From: Spodoptera frugiperda
Taxonomy: Eukaryota > Arthropoda > Insecta > Lepidoptera > Noctuidae
Assembly (NCBI RefSeq): GCF_023101765.2
Contig: NC_064225.1
Span: forward strand, 4,960,001-5,024,000
Direction: 5' to 3'
DNA: 64,000 bases
Each line of letters starts with the position of its first letter. The first letter of the stretch is position 1. The position numbers and the translations under genes were made by a program. Below, piece by piece: positions 23,280 through 35,898 of this stretch. Under the pieces are notes generated by a model, which was not told the origin of the DNA, did not search any database, and saw only the letters and a program-made list of their open reading frames with translations.

Positions 23280-23400
23280 AATCGCGCGCCGCCCAGCCAT
23301 AAAGTCCGGTGGTTCCCGGCCCCACTAATTACGGTCATTTGGCCATAAATACTGGCCATCGATCATAAAGATCATAACTTGCGGTCATAAACCGGAGATA
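23280..23400. promoter_or_regulatory. island with clustered (C/T)CATAAA sites
   Basis: GC-richer block with CCATAAA at about 23298 and 23343, TCATAAA at about 23363 and 23385, and TCATAAC at 23373. On the other strand these read TTTATGG/TTTATGA, the type bound by Abd-B and Caudal homeodomains. Binding is inferred from motif only. Confidence 0.35.
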
Positions 23401-23471
23401 GGGTTATATGTGAACGTTTCCATGCAAAATATCTTGGTTAGTTGGTGAGCTGCGGTTGAAGGGTTAACCTT

Positions 23472-23786
23472 TATTTTTTTTTTTTTTATGGAACAAGCCG
23501 GCAGTCGAGCAGACGTATTACCTGATGGTAAGCAATCGCCGCCGCCCATGGACACTTGAAACACCAAAGGCGTTACAAGTGCGTTGCCGGCTTTTGGGAG
23601 TTAGGAATTTATGTTCGGGAATCGGGGATTGGGAAGATTGGGAAGGGGGAATTGGGCCTCCGGTAACCTCACTCACACAACGAAACACAACGCAAGCGTT
23701 GTTTCACGTCGGTTTTCTGTGAGGCCGTGGTATCACTCTGGTCGAGCCGGCCCATTCGTGCCGAAGCATGGCTCTCCCACACTTAA
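23472..23786 (-). mobile_element. long family C repeat copy
   Basis: Starts with a T run (tail on the minus strand), then GAGCAGACGTATTACCTGAT, GCGTTACAAGTGCGTTGCC, GGGAATCGGGGATTGGGAAG and ends CATGGCTCTCCCACACTT. Fullest copy of this family here. Open frames inside it are not genes. Confidence 0.75.
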
Positions 23787-24221
23787 ATTGAGCTTTATGT
23801 TGAGCTTTATGTTGAGCAGTTTTTATTGCGCACCCGTAGTGCAAGGATTTCGATGACAAATGTGGATTGGACATAAAATGAGTTGTCGTATAAATATTGT
23901 AAGTTTAATGACTATATTTGCTGGTATAAAATTGTGCACAGCACTTTATGGACCGTTTAGAAATATCGTATGAAATTTCCTCTTGACATGTTGTTATGTT
24001 AATCTCGACATATATGTGTTGTACGTTTATGCCGATATAGGTGGATTCCTAATAGATTTCCTGGTGGCTTACGGCTTTGCACCGTAAAATTCATGTATGG
24101 CTCTGTTGAGGTTTCTACTGAGATTTTGCGCTCGATTGGTATAAAACTTTTTTAAACAGAAACTATCCTCATTCGGAGTGTCTCTTGTATCTCGTCTAAC
24201 AAGAAAACGTGGATATATCTT

Positions 24222-24475
24222 TTTCCACCAGAGAAGTGCTATGCTACGTTGTTGTGGATGCATTTGGCGCTTTCACCAATCATATTCACTATGTTTTTAT
24301 ATGGATGTGTGCTTTCGTCTATAGTTGGCTTCCCTATACATCGCATACTCGAGGTGCATCATCCTTGCCCAGCTACATAGCTTAGTGTCAGTGAAAACGG
24401 TCACATAGTTTCAAAACTTGGCTATGACATCTTCGGAGCATAGCTACATAGCACATCTCTGGTTGAAAGCACTCT
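24222..24475. mobile_element. MITE-like family G copy
   Basis: Left end CCACCAGAGAAGTGCTATG and right end CATAGCACATCTCTGGTTG form imperfect terminal inverted repeats. No coding capacity. Related to 17240-17440 and 42165-42310. Confidence 0.65.
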
Positions 24476-24944
24476 TATGTTCAGGTGTGGCCAATAGGCC
24501 TGCAGATCAATCCTAGAGTATGATGATACACCATCATTGGACTGTCACGGATTTTTGATGTTGATGGTCATTTTCCTGTCCCAAAAATTGGAACTAGTTT
24601 CCTTAACTGTTCAGCGGCCTCACTTGGCTCACAATACCATTGGATCAAACTTCAACATTAATTTTATTCCACGGTTTTATGATGGATTATCATAATCCGA
24701 CGATTAGTGGTGTGATGGAGCACAATTAGTATTGATCCCACGGAAAACAGTCGCTCGATTGTAAATCAATAAAATGCTATCCATCACACAAGATCAATAG
24801 ATGAACAAAATGTATTCAAATGAATTTAGAAAAAAGTTCAACGTGTTTTTCCTCTGCTGTAGAACACGCCTTTAAGATAGTTTTTTTTATTGCGCAGAAT
24901 ATTATACTTTAGGTATTTGTTTAATAAATATGTATAACACTAGA

Positions 24945-25091
24945 TACTACCTAGCGGGTTTATCGGAGCTCTGTTTCGAAAAGCAGGAATAGGAACGGGG
25001 TGGTTTTTAGTTAGTAAGAGTCTGACACTCCCTCTCGCCTCGCCAAAGGTGGGAGAAGGAGATGAAGGAGATGATGATGACCTTAAAAAAA
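24945..25091 (+). repeat. SINE A, 5'-truncated
   Basis: ACTACCTAGCGGGTTTATCG, GGAACGGGGTGGTTTTTAG and GTCTGACACTCCCTCTCGCC, then a GATGATGATG tract. Confidence 0.8.
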
Positions 25092-26371
25092 GACATGAAA
25101 TTAATCATGAAAAAAATTAAGTAGCTTTCATTATAATTTTATTTTTTTCCAACTTTTTGAACCATTAAAAATATTGTGTCCTAAGCTAAATTAAATTGAC
25201 CTTTCATTTTACAAATATTACCTACTTATGGTACGAAAATGGTATGTTATTTTTCCTGTTAACTATGAAGACTTCTTTCTCGAACTTCATAATAATCAAA
25301 TCGTTAAAGATAAAATTAATCGCAAAATAGGAGCAAAACAATATCCTAAATAATTAGAAAAATAAGGATAAGTTTATTCTTTAGTAAATAATTTAATAGC
25401 ATCTAAAAAAGTTTGTAAAGGTTCCAAAAAACCAACTTTATTAGACCATTTTCAAATTAGAACATAACCTAAAATCAGTATTAAAACTTCGTATTCGCAA
25501 AGACAGATTAGCAACCAACCCTACATTTAACAGTAAAACAATAAACGCTAGAAGCTAGTCTTGAAAGCGATTCATTTGTTTAACATTCAGTGCCCCAACT
25601 ATTACGTATGATACCTATAACATTCGTGTGGAAAAACAGTTAGCATTAACGAACGCCGGCTCCGCTCGTAACAACTTAAATTTTAATTAAAAATGGAAGC
25701 TCAGCGAGCCGGTAAAACTATAGAAATATGCTTCTGTAGTGATCAGCAATTAAGTTAGAAAAAGCGTATCGTAATTTTATAATAGCTCCACGGTTTAATC
25801 GAGCATTTATCCCGAGTTTTTCGCTATTCGTAAGTGAAGTAATAACGGTAAATATTTGTTGGAAAAAAATATCTATCGATAAACGATAGCGTGGTTTCCC
25901 ACACTAGTGATTTGAATTGGTCAAATTATTTAAATTTGTACGATTGTACGTTGGTACTACATATTTTTTTATGCGTTCCACGTTTCTTTTGTTGCGTTAC
26001 GATTTTAGAAATTTGTTATGATGTTTTGGTATTTAGATAGGCTTTTTTGGACATATGAAGCGTTAAAGGTTTTTGTTATGTTGCCGATTTCGGATGTAAG
26101 ATGCAAGAAGTGTAATTAATTACAATTTTAAAGAATAACGTAGTCCTTTACATAAGACGTATTCTGTCTTTTCAGGAGAATTAAATGTCCACCTGTAGTC
26201 TCTCAGTTCCAAATCGTATCAAAAGACCAAAATAGGACCAAGTTTTTTACCATTATGTGTTGGTAAGTAGAATTACGTAGTTGAACATTATTAAATTGGA
26301 TACTGTTTCAATGTAAAAAAATATAGACTAGGTATTAAATTTAACTATGATATTTAGAAAGAGCCGTTGTA
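25092..26371. other. Poxn intron 2, unassigned
   Basis: AT-rich, no supported gene. A first copy of the GGACCA motif is at 26235-26240. Confidence 0.4.
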
Positions 26372-26380
26372 AAAGGACCA
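26372..26380 (+). repeat. AAAGGACCA motif copy
   Basis: Left-most exact copy of the dispersed 9-bp motif described in the findings. Confidence 0.6.
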
Positions 26381-26809
26381 GATACTTTTCTCCACAAAAT
26401 ATATGGAAATTCTTAAAAAAGTACATTTACAAGTAAAAACAATTAATACGAATCCACAACAAGCTAGGCAGGGTCGTAATACTTCAAGGTGCCTCAAACG
26501 ATATTGTTTTAACCTTTTAAAACCCAAGGCTGGTCAAATTGTCCAATCAAACGATTTTTCACAGAGAAATCTTTACTGTTCATTTATATACGTCTGATTT
26601 TGATAGTGTTTAATTGGCTGAGGTTATCGCACTGTTTTAATGGCGCCTATGTCTGTGTGATTTCTGACGTTTGATGATTTGAAAAAAGAATTTCGTTATT
26701 TTGTTTTTTATTCTTTGTCGTTTGTGCAATTGAAAATGAGGTTGGTTATTTGGTCCTTTTGTTTATCAACAAAGTCTAATTAAGAAATGTGAATGCGTGA
26801 AATGCCAAC

Positions 26810-26975
26810 TTTTTTTTAAGGGGGAAAATCATCCAATGACTTCTCCTGCTTTGGGCGAGGCGAGAGGGAGTGTCAGACTCTTACTGACTAAAAACAACCC
26901 CGTTCCTACTCCTGCTTTTCGATCAGGAGCCCCGGTAAACCCGCTAGGTAGTCCGAAGCTCCATCGTGCCAACTC
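26810..26975 (-). repeat. SINE A, 5'-truncated
   Basis: Begins with a T run, then GGGGGAAAATCATCCAATGA and GCGAGGCGAGAGGGAGTGTC, ends AACCCGCTAGGTAGTCCG. The 67-residue frame at 26797-27000 is SINE sequence. Confidence 0.82.
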
Positions 26976-29767
26976 TAAGTTTTCCATTCAATTGATATAA
27001 AATGTTTTGTTATGTGTAAACGAAGCACATAAATTAAATTAATCTTTTTATAAAATTAAATTAGTTTCGAAGTTTTGCATTTCGTAATTGATTTTGATTT
27101 GGGAAAGATAAAGCGTTGGTATGTATCGTCCCACGCAAATTGTGTGCGGTGGCGACATCAGACCCCAATCCATTACCCGCTTAGTTATTCAAACGCATCT
27201 CAGTCACCATTAAGAATCAGATCGTACCGTAGAAAAAACTGCCTATTAGTGAATAATATCAATATTTTCGGTAATAAACTTTCATAATTACCAACAACTT
27301 TTTCTCACGTAATTTAAACTTTGAAAAGAGAGAAAGTAAATTGCATTTACAAAATCCAATTAGCTTAAGTCAGGACAATCAATTCCATTCAAATATGATG
27401 AGAATTTATAACTCTAGAGCTTTGTATCGCATTTAGAAAGTAACAAATATTGCCAATTTACAATACCATTCGTAATAATATTGATGTAAGTTGCCATTAT
27501 TTATTCAATCAACATAGAGAACGGCTATATATAACCATAAAATAATTTAAAAAGAAACGCAAAATAATTATCAGGAAAGAAAAAATTAAAAACGTTTTAC
27601 ATAATTCACAATTGGTTCCGATTTTAGAGATGAGATCACTGTCATATCGATGTATCGATGTACCGATTATAATCGGTATACGTAGGTCCGATGAATCGAG
27701 TGATACGTGACGTTTGATCACCTTGATTAGTAGTCAATTAAGTGTTCCCATAACCCGTCAATAAAAGTATTCGGTGATTTCGAAGTATTTTGTTGTAATC
27801 AATTTTTTGATGTCGGCATCCGTTTGTGGAAGAACAAATGGTTGTTTTATTGGCGTACCGAATTTAGTGAGGTCGGTGTTGAATACGCTTACCGGACTTT
27901 GGTGTAGGGTTACGTTCGGCTGATACTAAAACGTTTTATGTTTCCCAACTGTACTTTTGTCTAGGAATTAAGTTTTAGCGTTGAATAGAAAATGAAGTTT
28001 ATACTTTTTAATTCTGGCTTTTGTGAAGATATTTTTTCTGTGTTGGTAAGAATATATTTTGTTGTAAAAGTTTGAGTTTCTGTTGTCGTCTATTTTACTA
28101 GATAATTTGCGTTGGTGTTTTAGTTTATGACTTTTAACATTTTGTCGATAAATAATATTACAATTCTATGCGTTTCCCAGTACAAAAGTAAGTACTTGCT
28201 TAAAAATAAACCTTCGCAATAAACATGGTCATATAAAATAAATCAAGTGAATAACCAATCAACATAAAATCGAAATTCCAAAATCAATTTCAACCATTTA
28301 AAATTCGATACAGAACCCCGCTTAACCCTACCGATCGCGCGCCGTACGGGCGTGTCGAAAGGCCATCTCAAGAAGCCGAAAGTCGGTGCCGGTTAAAAAT
28401 TTTATAGTTTATAATTACTGGTGATTGGCGGCGTGACCCGCTCGATTCGCCGGCGATCGACAGACGGACAGACCGACAACACTGTTGATTTACATTTTTT
28501 ACCCTTTATTTCGACATTTGCTAAGAGTTTTTGGAAGATCTAGGACCTTTTTTTGTGGTTAATTTAATTGTTTGACTCGTTTAAAATGATGTCTGATAAA
28601 GAGAATGACAAATAAGATTATGGTATGCAGATCTTCAGTAACTAGGTATAAGGACAACAAGATGGTTTTTTTCAACCGTATTCATAAAAACCCTCCTTTG
28701 AGTTTTGAGTCGCAAAGTCGACAAAATTATTTTTCAATCATTTCTTTCCATTTTTTTTTTTTCGTTCATACATGTTCATATTAATTATGAGTGCATTTCT
28801 TAAGTTTGTGTTGAAATGGACAACAGTTCAGCATGTGCAAGACTAGGGCAAGTCAAAGTAATAATGCTATGTCATTTATTTTTACAGTTCCCTTTCAGTA
28901 AATGATAAAATTTGCATTTTGTACTCTATACCAATTTAATTAAGGCAAAATTCAAAATGAGAGCAAGTAAGATTAATCGCATGTAAAAGTAAAAGGGTAT
29001 TTAATAAATAATTATCATGTTACGTTCTATAATTACTAGTATAATTTTAACTGAAACTGATTGCTCGGTGCGCACGGCATGCTCATAATTTTCGCCATTA
29101 GCAAAAGAGAGTATACCGTAATTAGTGTGATTTATTGATCAACTATAACGTTTATGGAAGGTTTCTTAGATTTTTTTTACGATTTTAGCCACAAATATGA
29201 TTAAAAATTATTCAATTGACCAATTAATTTCAAATGACAAAGTATCCTAAAAAAATCTTATTATGTATTGATTTTATTTCCGATGATTTCCTTTAGTGAT
29301 GTTTTACATAGTCCGTATTTTACTCTATCCTATATACATATAAAGCCATGCAAATAAAGCCTTGACGAGAATTCCTACACTAACTACCTAACCTACCTAC
29401 CTAACCACAACACTACACTACTAAAAATATCGAAACATTGAAAAAAATACATAGGTAAGTTATTCTCAATACCTAATAGTAATTTATTACTTCTTGAATA
29501 TAATTCTGATTAGATTCACGGCGCCAAAATAAAAATAAATAAATAAGGAAAGATCATTATAATTGCAGTGAAGAGCAAAAGGACCAAAATAAGTTTATAT
29601 TGACAATAATTGGTCTTTTACGATGTTTCGTGATTAAAGTCACCCTTGATATTAGAGGTTATAAATATTACATTTGTAGTTTGTATATGTTTGTCAGCTA
29701 CCTGTACGGAAATCTAAAGCTACCGACGGTTTAGATCCATCTTTGATCTAGACTGATTTCAAAGGCT
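26976..29767. other. Poxn intron 2, including a GC-richer island at 28310-28480
   Basis: Mostly AT-rich. The island contains CCGATCGCGCGCCGTACGGG and a GACAGACGGACAGACCGACA stretch, and may be regulatory. No gene seen. Confidence 0.35.
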
Positions 29768-29912
29768 TGATTTTTTAAGGAATATCCGGTAAACGAGCAG
29801 ACGTATCCCGATAGTAAGTTATCGCCACCGCCCATGAACACTTGAAATACTAATAGCGTTACAAGTGCTAAAGTTGTTGGGGAATCGGGAATTGGGAAGA
29901 TTGGGTTGATTG
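29768..29912 (-). repeat. family C repeat 3' of Poxn exon 2
   Basis: GTAAACGAGCAGACGTATCC, CACCGCCCATGAACACTTG and GGGAATCGGGAATTGGGAAG. Lies about 100 nt past the exon 2 donor, in opposite orientation to the copy at 30933-31140. Confidence 0.7.
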
Positions 29913-30008
29913 AACACGCCAAGTAACATAGAATACGATAATGTTAACATTTACTGCATTTTGAATCCTACCACCTGCCAATAAGCTCCAATTTGAATCA
30001 ACACTCAC

Positions 30009-30229
30009 CTTAGTCTTACTGCCTCCAATAGACCCTGGCCTTATAGAGCCAGTCTCGTAGAACCTCGTCAGGATCTTGGAGACGCATCCATGTGAGACCA
30101 GCAACTGTCTGCTGATGTCACAGGGCCGTACTCCCATGATGGCCAGCTCCACGATTCTCTTCCGAACGACGTCTGGTAGCGGGCGGCCATTTACGAAGAC
30201 GCCTCCCAATTGGTTGACGCCGGCCTGAC
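30009..30229 (-). CDS. Poxn: Poxn coding exon 2, paired domain N-terminal (PAI) half
   Basis: Encodes residues 5-78 of Pox neuro, beginning GQAGVNQLGGVFVNGRPLP and ending GGSKTK. This is the N-terminal PAI subdomain and linker of a paired box, a DNA-binding domain of two helix-turn-helix units. RPCDISRQLLVSHGCVSKIL is the recognition-helix region. The stretch VSKILTRFYETGSIRPGSIG and the SKTK ending match Pox neuro as I remember it, and differ from Pax2/5/8, Pax1/9 (Pox meso) and Paired/Gooseberry. The acceptor is CAACAG before 30229 and the donor GTGAGT after 30009, leaving phase 0. The frame stays open about 80 nt upstream of the acceptor without an ATG, so a start inside this exon (Met at 30209) would remove part of the domain and is unlikely. 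Confidence 0.95.
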
Positions 30230-30932
30230 CTGTTGGATATACTCTTCTGTTATTTTGTTCTCCTGGTACATGGGATCGGTTTATAACAAACGGTATCTTC
30301 GAAAATTAAAAGTAGTTTTGGTTAGGCATAATCAAAGTATGTTTTAATTGCATTTTTGAATCTTCTAAATCGAACTAAAAACTTTTGAGATATTATTATT
30401 ACCTATATCCTATCGCCTACCTTTACCTATAGGTTTACCCTTATTACATAGAACATACACTAAAGGCCTCACTAACGCATTAGGTTATATTACCTGTCTT
30501 ATTAGTCGTAAGAATTGAAATAAATAAATAAACTGTACATGCATAATACCTTGTACCAAAGGACCAAGTTCCCAATTAACCTATATAGACAAAAAATCTC
30601 ACAAGAATCACCTATACCTTTGCAACACCTATTCACAACATCACAACAGACGGAATTTACCGAACTATCCAATACAATGACTCATACTTTACCGTGTAAC
30701 TTTTTTGGACATCAAGACATCAAAGGAAGCGCCTAATAGTGATTATTGGGCACAACATTTCAGTAGTTGTTCGGATCTAAACGGTTATAATAAGTCGTGA
30801 AGCGCGACTAATTGTCCATCGACTGCCACGGTGATGTTCCACGCACGATGGCGGTAATATTGCACGCAACTGATTAGGTATTTGTGCTTGGAGACATTGG
30901 TAATGGGGAATTCCGTGTGAACTAATGTTGTT

Positions 30933-31140
30933 TAAGTGTGGGAGAGCCATGCTTCGGCACGAATGGGCCAGCTCGACCAGAGTGATACCACGGCCTCACA
31001 GAAAACCGACGTGAAACAACGCTTGTTTCGTTGTGTGAGTAAGGTTACCGAAGGCCCAATTATCTCCCTTCCCAATTTTCCCAATCCCCGATTCCCAACA
31101 ACCCTTAAATTCCTAACCCCCAAAAGGCTGGCAACGCAAC
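30933..31140 (+). repeat. family C repeat 5' of Poxn exon 2
   Basis: GTGTGGGAGAGCCATGCTTC to CCCCCAAAAGGCTGGCAACG. It stops where hairpin repeat H begins. Open frames on both strands here are repeat-derived. Confidence 0.72.
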
Positions 31141-31252
31141 AACTTAAGACGGGATATTTACCATGTTTATTTTTATGTCTATGAGTTTCCGATATTTCGG
31201 CACTGTTGCAAGCGCCATGATAAATAAACATGGTAAATATTCCGTTTAAGTT
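31141..31252. repeat. hairpin repeat (family H)
   Basis: Arms AACTTAAGACGGGATATTTA (31141-31170 region) and TAAATATTCCGTTTAAGTT (ending 31252) pair with one mismatch and one gap over about 30 bp. The loop holds CCGATATTTCGGCACTGTTG. Confidence 0.72.
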
Positions 31253-33714
31253 ATAATATAGTGAATATTAATGTTTTTATCTAATTTGATGAATTAATCT
31301 GTTGATTGTAACGTAGCCTTAACACCAAATAAATTGCAAATACGTTTAACTGTAAACTAGCTCAGAACTACAAGTGATGCAGTGTTATAAACGGATAACA
31401 AATGTATCTGGTTTTACGATAATTCTAAAATAAATACTATATTAAACTACCTTTCTAAACATTGATCAACAACTTAAATAATATTTATTATGACAACAAA
31501 ACTGCAGTTACGTTTTTTATAGTGGTCCTTATATCCGCATACTTTTTTATACATAGTTTAACTTATATCACTGAATTATATCGATTTCTTAAGTAGTTAC
31601 TGTTAAATTGTAACTACTCATCATCTCGCCTTAATGGCTTTCAAATCCTATAATCAGCTTTGGTATAAATCGAGTAAGTCTTCATCCAGCCATATAATTA
31701 CTTAATCTTTCAAAACAGAACCGGTTTTCGCACATAAATTCATACTAAAATGAACTCGAACCATCAAGCCAACCCCTCGCAGTTAATCAGAAATAACATT
31801 CACATCTCAATTACAATGGGAGCTACCCTAATTTCGGGACTCCACCTGTCCCAATTCCAGGCTAATATTTATTTGATTGCCAAATTCATATCATCCGGAG
31901 CCCAATTACGGTAAAGACATCTTTAAAAAAACTTAGATCTAAAGATATGTCAACGAAATTTATTGTCCGTCGTTAATTTTGTAGAAATGAGGTTCTTGTC
32001 TATTTTATTATTAATTAAAAGTCGTATAAAATGGATTAATATTCGTTTAGTAATACGATATTGTTTGTTTTATTACTTTTGATACTGTTTTTATTTTAAT
32101 CGCTGTACTGTTGTTGCATATTAAAAGGACCGACTGATATTTGTGTTTCTATTTGGTTCGAAATACTAAATTTATTATGCCAAAATGAAATAAATTGTTC
32201 TTTTTATTACTAAGATTAAAATATAAGCTTTTGTTTCTATGCCAAGTAGGGAAAATGACATGTGTATTTCACACCCACTGCGTTGTAAGCCGAGTGTCGA
32301 GTAAGAGGTCTCAGGATACAGGCAAGGATATTCTTTTTGATAAAATTTTCAGTAAAAGCACGAAGACTTCAATTATATTTAGTGTATGACAATATGGTTA
32401 CCCTTATGACACAGGATCTATAACATAAGTGGTCTTCCGAGGATTGGAAGGCGTGACGTTACTTTTATTTGTTTTATTAGCATAACCTAGTTTCTAAATA
32501 AACATAATGATATAATCTAACCTTGACAACGCTTGCATTAAGGCGTGGCTTGTCATTGTTCCCTAGATGACGTTAGATCTAACCAATGCACAAGTGCATG
32601 ATAGGGCGAGGTGCTCTTTATTAGTAGATATTTTTACCCATGATTAAATCGATATACCTTTTGATTTTTTTCTGTAGAATGGAGTAATAAATAGTAACGA
32701 ATATGACTTCCTTACACGTGGCTCACAAAAGTCATCAGCCTAGCTACAAATAAATCATTAGCACCATACTGTCATCAACATCATAAAAACACCGTCACGC
32801 CGATTACAGATGATACTAACAAACCAAAAGGACCATTTTTCACACCTCTATCTAATATTTAAAAAAAACAAGATTTATTTCTCAATGGAAACGAATATGG
32901 TAATGATTTGATAACTCTCTCTGTTCCAATGATCGTTAGTGTGCCTGACAAGCTAGAGGGTGTAGATTCATTCAGATTTGAGATTAAAGAAAAATATGAT
33001 GTTTGATGATAGTATTATTTCTAAAGTGTTATGATGAGATGACTGGTTAAAATAATTGGTATCACCCCTAATCATCTCGTGAGTGTTGTATGAGACCAGC
33101 AGCATTGCTCTCTGATAAAACTAAACCTTTTGATTTTCGATCTCCAGCCCACCGGCTTAGTATGGAGATAATAACAAATTATTTCATGTCGTGAAGGCTC
33201 ATAATCTATGAGTGGACTATTTATTACAATGATGACAATAATCCATTAACTAAATTAATGACGAAACCGCAAAAAGTAAGAGTCCCATACACCTCTTTCT
33301 ATCTCTTTAAAGAACCGAAGAGCAATTTTTTTTTGCTATAAATATGGAAATGAGACTTCACCAGGTGCGGAAACATAAATTACGAACGCGGTGTCCGCTA
33401 AACATTTACACATCCTTTTAAGGCATAATCCGATTTATTATAATGAAATGAAATCAAAAACTACTAAAGCTATAAACCAGCCCACAATACTAATACGTCA
33501 TCAGTACGGAAAATCAATCAATTTAATGTTCCCAAATCAAATTCTAGGCGACTGGACGCAACCTGATTTAAATCCTTGCGCACACAACCGCTACTGGTAA
33601 CCCAACCCATTATAAAGTAATAAAGCAATCGCCCGCTGCCAAGCAGTTTACAGCGTTAATGCTAATAAAATTAGCGTTCTAATTTGTCTGCTGTAATTTA
33701 CAGTTTATGACGTT
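31253..33714. other. Poxn intron 1, unassigned
   Basis: AT-rich. Frames at 32195-32389 and 33391-33600 lack support. The AAAGGACCA motif occurs at 32827-32835. Confidence 0.4.
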
Positions 33715-33840
33715 TTTCTTTGAAGAGTAACCGCTCCCGCCTGTACACCATTTCACGGGTGTTGTCGCGTCCACCGCAAGGCACGGATGCAAATTACTTC
33801 CCTTGCTTTACGATTCCTCTTTCAGGCCGCATCTCGTAAT
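33715..33840. promoter_or_regulatory. GC-richer island with a POU octamer-like site
   Basis: Contains CACGGATGCAAATTACTT, with the octamer ATGCAAAT, inside a non-repetitive mixed-composition block. Enhancer role is inferred from composition and motif only. Confidence 0.3.
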
Positions 33841-34180
33841 GATTGTATAGTTTTTCAAGCTAATTTATACTTTATAGGTAACTATTAAAATTTCATTTAG
33901 TTTGACAGTAGCAATCACGGTGATCTCCCTTTGTCAATTGGTGTCGATGAGTTCTGCGAAGCCCGTGGTCGTCTGTTGTTGTCCATTGATTGCCTGTTCG
34001 TGTATTACATTTTTCTAGGGGACTAGAACAATATCTTAATTAAAATCTAAACTAGGCAACCAATTTCAACAGATTTTGGATTTTGATTCTTGACTCAAAC
34101 AAAAGTGTTAGATATGCTTTAACACCATTTCTAAAAGATGTCTTTAACCAATAAATTTTTACAATACAAAACCATAAGTC

Positions 34181-34310
34181 GGTCGTGGTCTTTTGATCCT
34201 TTAGCAACCAATAACTTTAGGACCAATCTCGAGCCGCAGATCACTTTCAAAGGGTCCTAAGGTACTTTCCGCCGGAGTCCGAGACGAAAGTCGGGGCAAA
34301 AGGACCAAAT
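34181..34310. repeat. cluster of GGTCC/GGACC motifs
   Basis: Holds TGGTCTTTTGATCC, TTTAGGACCAA (34220-34225 core), GGGTCCTAAGG and AAAGGACCA (34299-34307) in 130 bp. See findings. Confidence 0.55.
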
Positions 34311-34678
34311 AAAAACGTGCACTGATAAAATCTCATTTAGCGAAGAGATCGTAAAGGTTTAAAAAGCGCGACTCGCAGTAAAATTGCTAGCTGCCGTGTT
34401 ACTTGGTTCAGATATAAAAACATTTATGGATCTGTTATGGGATTAGAAATACGGATGCAATTACAATAAGCGTGGTTAAGTATTCTGTATTAGGGATAAT
34501 GTACTAGTAGTATCGGGTGTTTTTGTAAAAAGCTCCATTAATAGCTATGGTTATAATTTGCTGTGAATGGTGAAAGAGATTTTTTACTTATAACAATAAA
34601 ATTGTAAGAAGAAAAGGTATTTAGAAATGTTGAACCCACAATCCATGTAATGGTTTTGGCAGAAAATTTATTAAATGT
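34311..34678. other. Poxn intron 1, unassigned
   Basis: AT-rich, nothing recognised. Confidence 0.4.
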
Positions 34679-34793
34679 ACTCCGGCTCGAAGGGCAGGAG
34701 TAGGAGTGGGGTGGTTTTCAGTCAGAGTCTGAAACTCCCTTCCGACTCGCCCAAGGTGGGAGAAGTCCTTGGATGATTTTCCCCCCTAAAAAG
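34679..34793 (+). repeat. SINE A, 5'-truncated
   Basis: CTCCGGCTCGAAGGGCAGGA, GTGGGGTGGTTTTCAGTC, then TCGCCCAAGGTGGGAGAAG. Confidence 0.78.
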
Positions 34794-35596
34794 ACATAAT
34801 TGACCGAATTAGATATTTAATAGAGACAGGATAACAGCGTTTTTCAATAATTTTGTATTACCACATTATCCTTTTCTAAAATCTTCTCCAAATTCAAAAC
34901 TTCTTAACCGTTTAAAGAAAAGAGAACAAAAACATTCATTTCATACTGTTAAAACATCATCTGTCTCGCTCGTTTTATAGCTGGCCAGTCCGCAGTGGCC
35001 GTGCACGCATGCGCATTCAATCTCACAATACCGGTAGCTTTAATTTCGCGCCAATTCCAACCATGATATTGAGCCCTACAGACGTTGCCAATTCGCGTCA
35101 GCACTTAAATATATTCGAAATATATTATTTTGACAGTTTGAAAATAGAAGTTATACGAAGGAGTCATTTGTTCGAGTTTGGTCTTTGAGCGATTAATGTA
35201 TCTAGCGAAGTTCTATTGAGAATTTTGAATACTAGACAAATAGCTTATTTTGTAGAAAATATTAAGAATTATTATTGGGTTTTGATTTTTTCTTTTAGTT
35301 CTAAAACGAAATGTATGTAAAAATGGGAAAAAAGAGGAAATTATCTTTATATGAGCTAGCACTGCTACGCAATTTTTATGACCGTAAAGAGCTTAAGATT
35401 AATAATATGGATACTTAAATCTTCTTCAGTGAACATTCCAACACCAATTTGTTTCAAATATTACTAAAACTTTAACTTCACAATACTTCGTCTTAAATAA
35501 GTTTTCATTATTGTATTGTGCTCTGAAACTACTGTACCAATTATATTAAAAATCTGTTTTCTATCATTAGGGAGCTTACTTTATTGTTTGGAGCCA
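34794..35596. other. Poxn intron 1, unassigned
   Basis: A short GC-richer patch at 34980-35100 (CCGCAGTGGCCGTGCACGCA). No gene seen. Confidence 0.4.
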
Positions 35597-35735
35597 CAGA
35601 AGATATTACTAATTGCCGGGACTCCTACTTGAAGCAGGTATAGAAACGGGGTGGTTTAAGTTAGCAATAGTCTGACACTCCCTCTCGATTCACCCAAGGC
35701 GGGAGGAGTCATTGGATGATTAACAAAAAGGCTAC
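35597..35735 (+). repeat. SINE A, degraded
   Basis: TTGCCGGGACTCCTACTTGA and GTCTGACACTCCCTCTCG; abuts a SINE D copy. Confidence 0.7.
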
Positions 35736-35898
35736 TTGTTTCCGAAATTGCTGAGCAACTGGCTGCCGTGCAACGTGTAACGGATTCGATTCCCGCACGG
35801 AGCAATTCTTTGTGTTATCGGTCTGGGTGTTATGTGCATGAGAACTTGTATGTTTGCACCTACGACACAGGAGAAAATCGTAGTGTGGGGTAATTTTT
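35736..35898 (+). mobile_element. SINE D copy
   Basis: GAGCAACTGGCTGCCGTGC, GGATTCGATTCCCGCACGGA (B box), GTATGTTTGCACC and ACACAGGAGAAAATC, ending in a T/A run. Confidence 0.75.

Noticed and set aside
30320..30332. ATG CCT AAC CAA on the minus strand upstream of exon 2 as an alternative Poxn start
   Set aside because: Lacks a phase-1 donor and the MPHTG sequence; 46206-46218 fits both.
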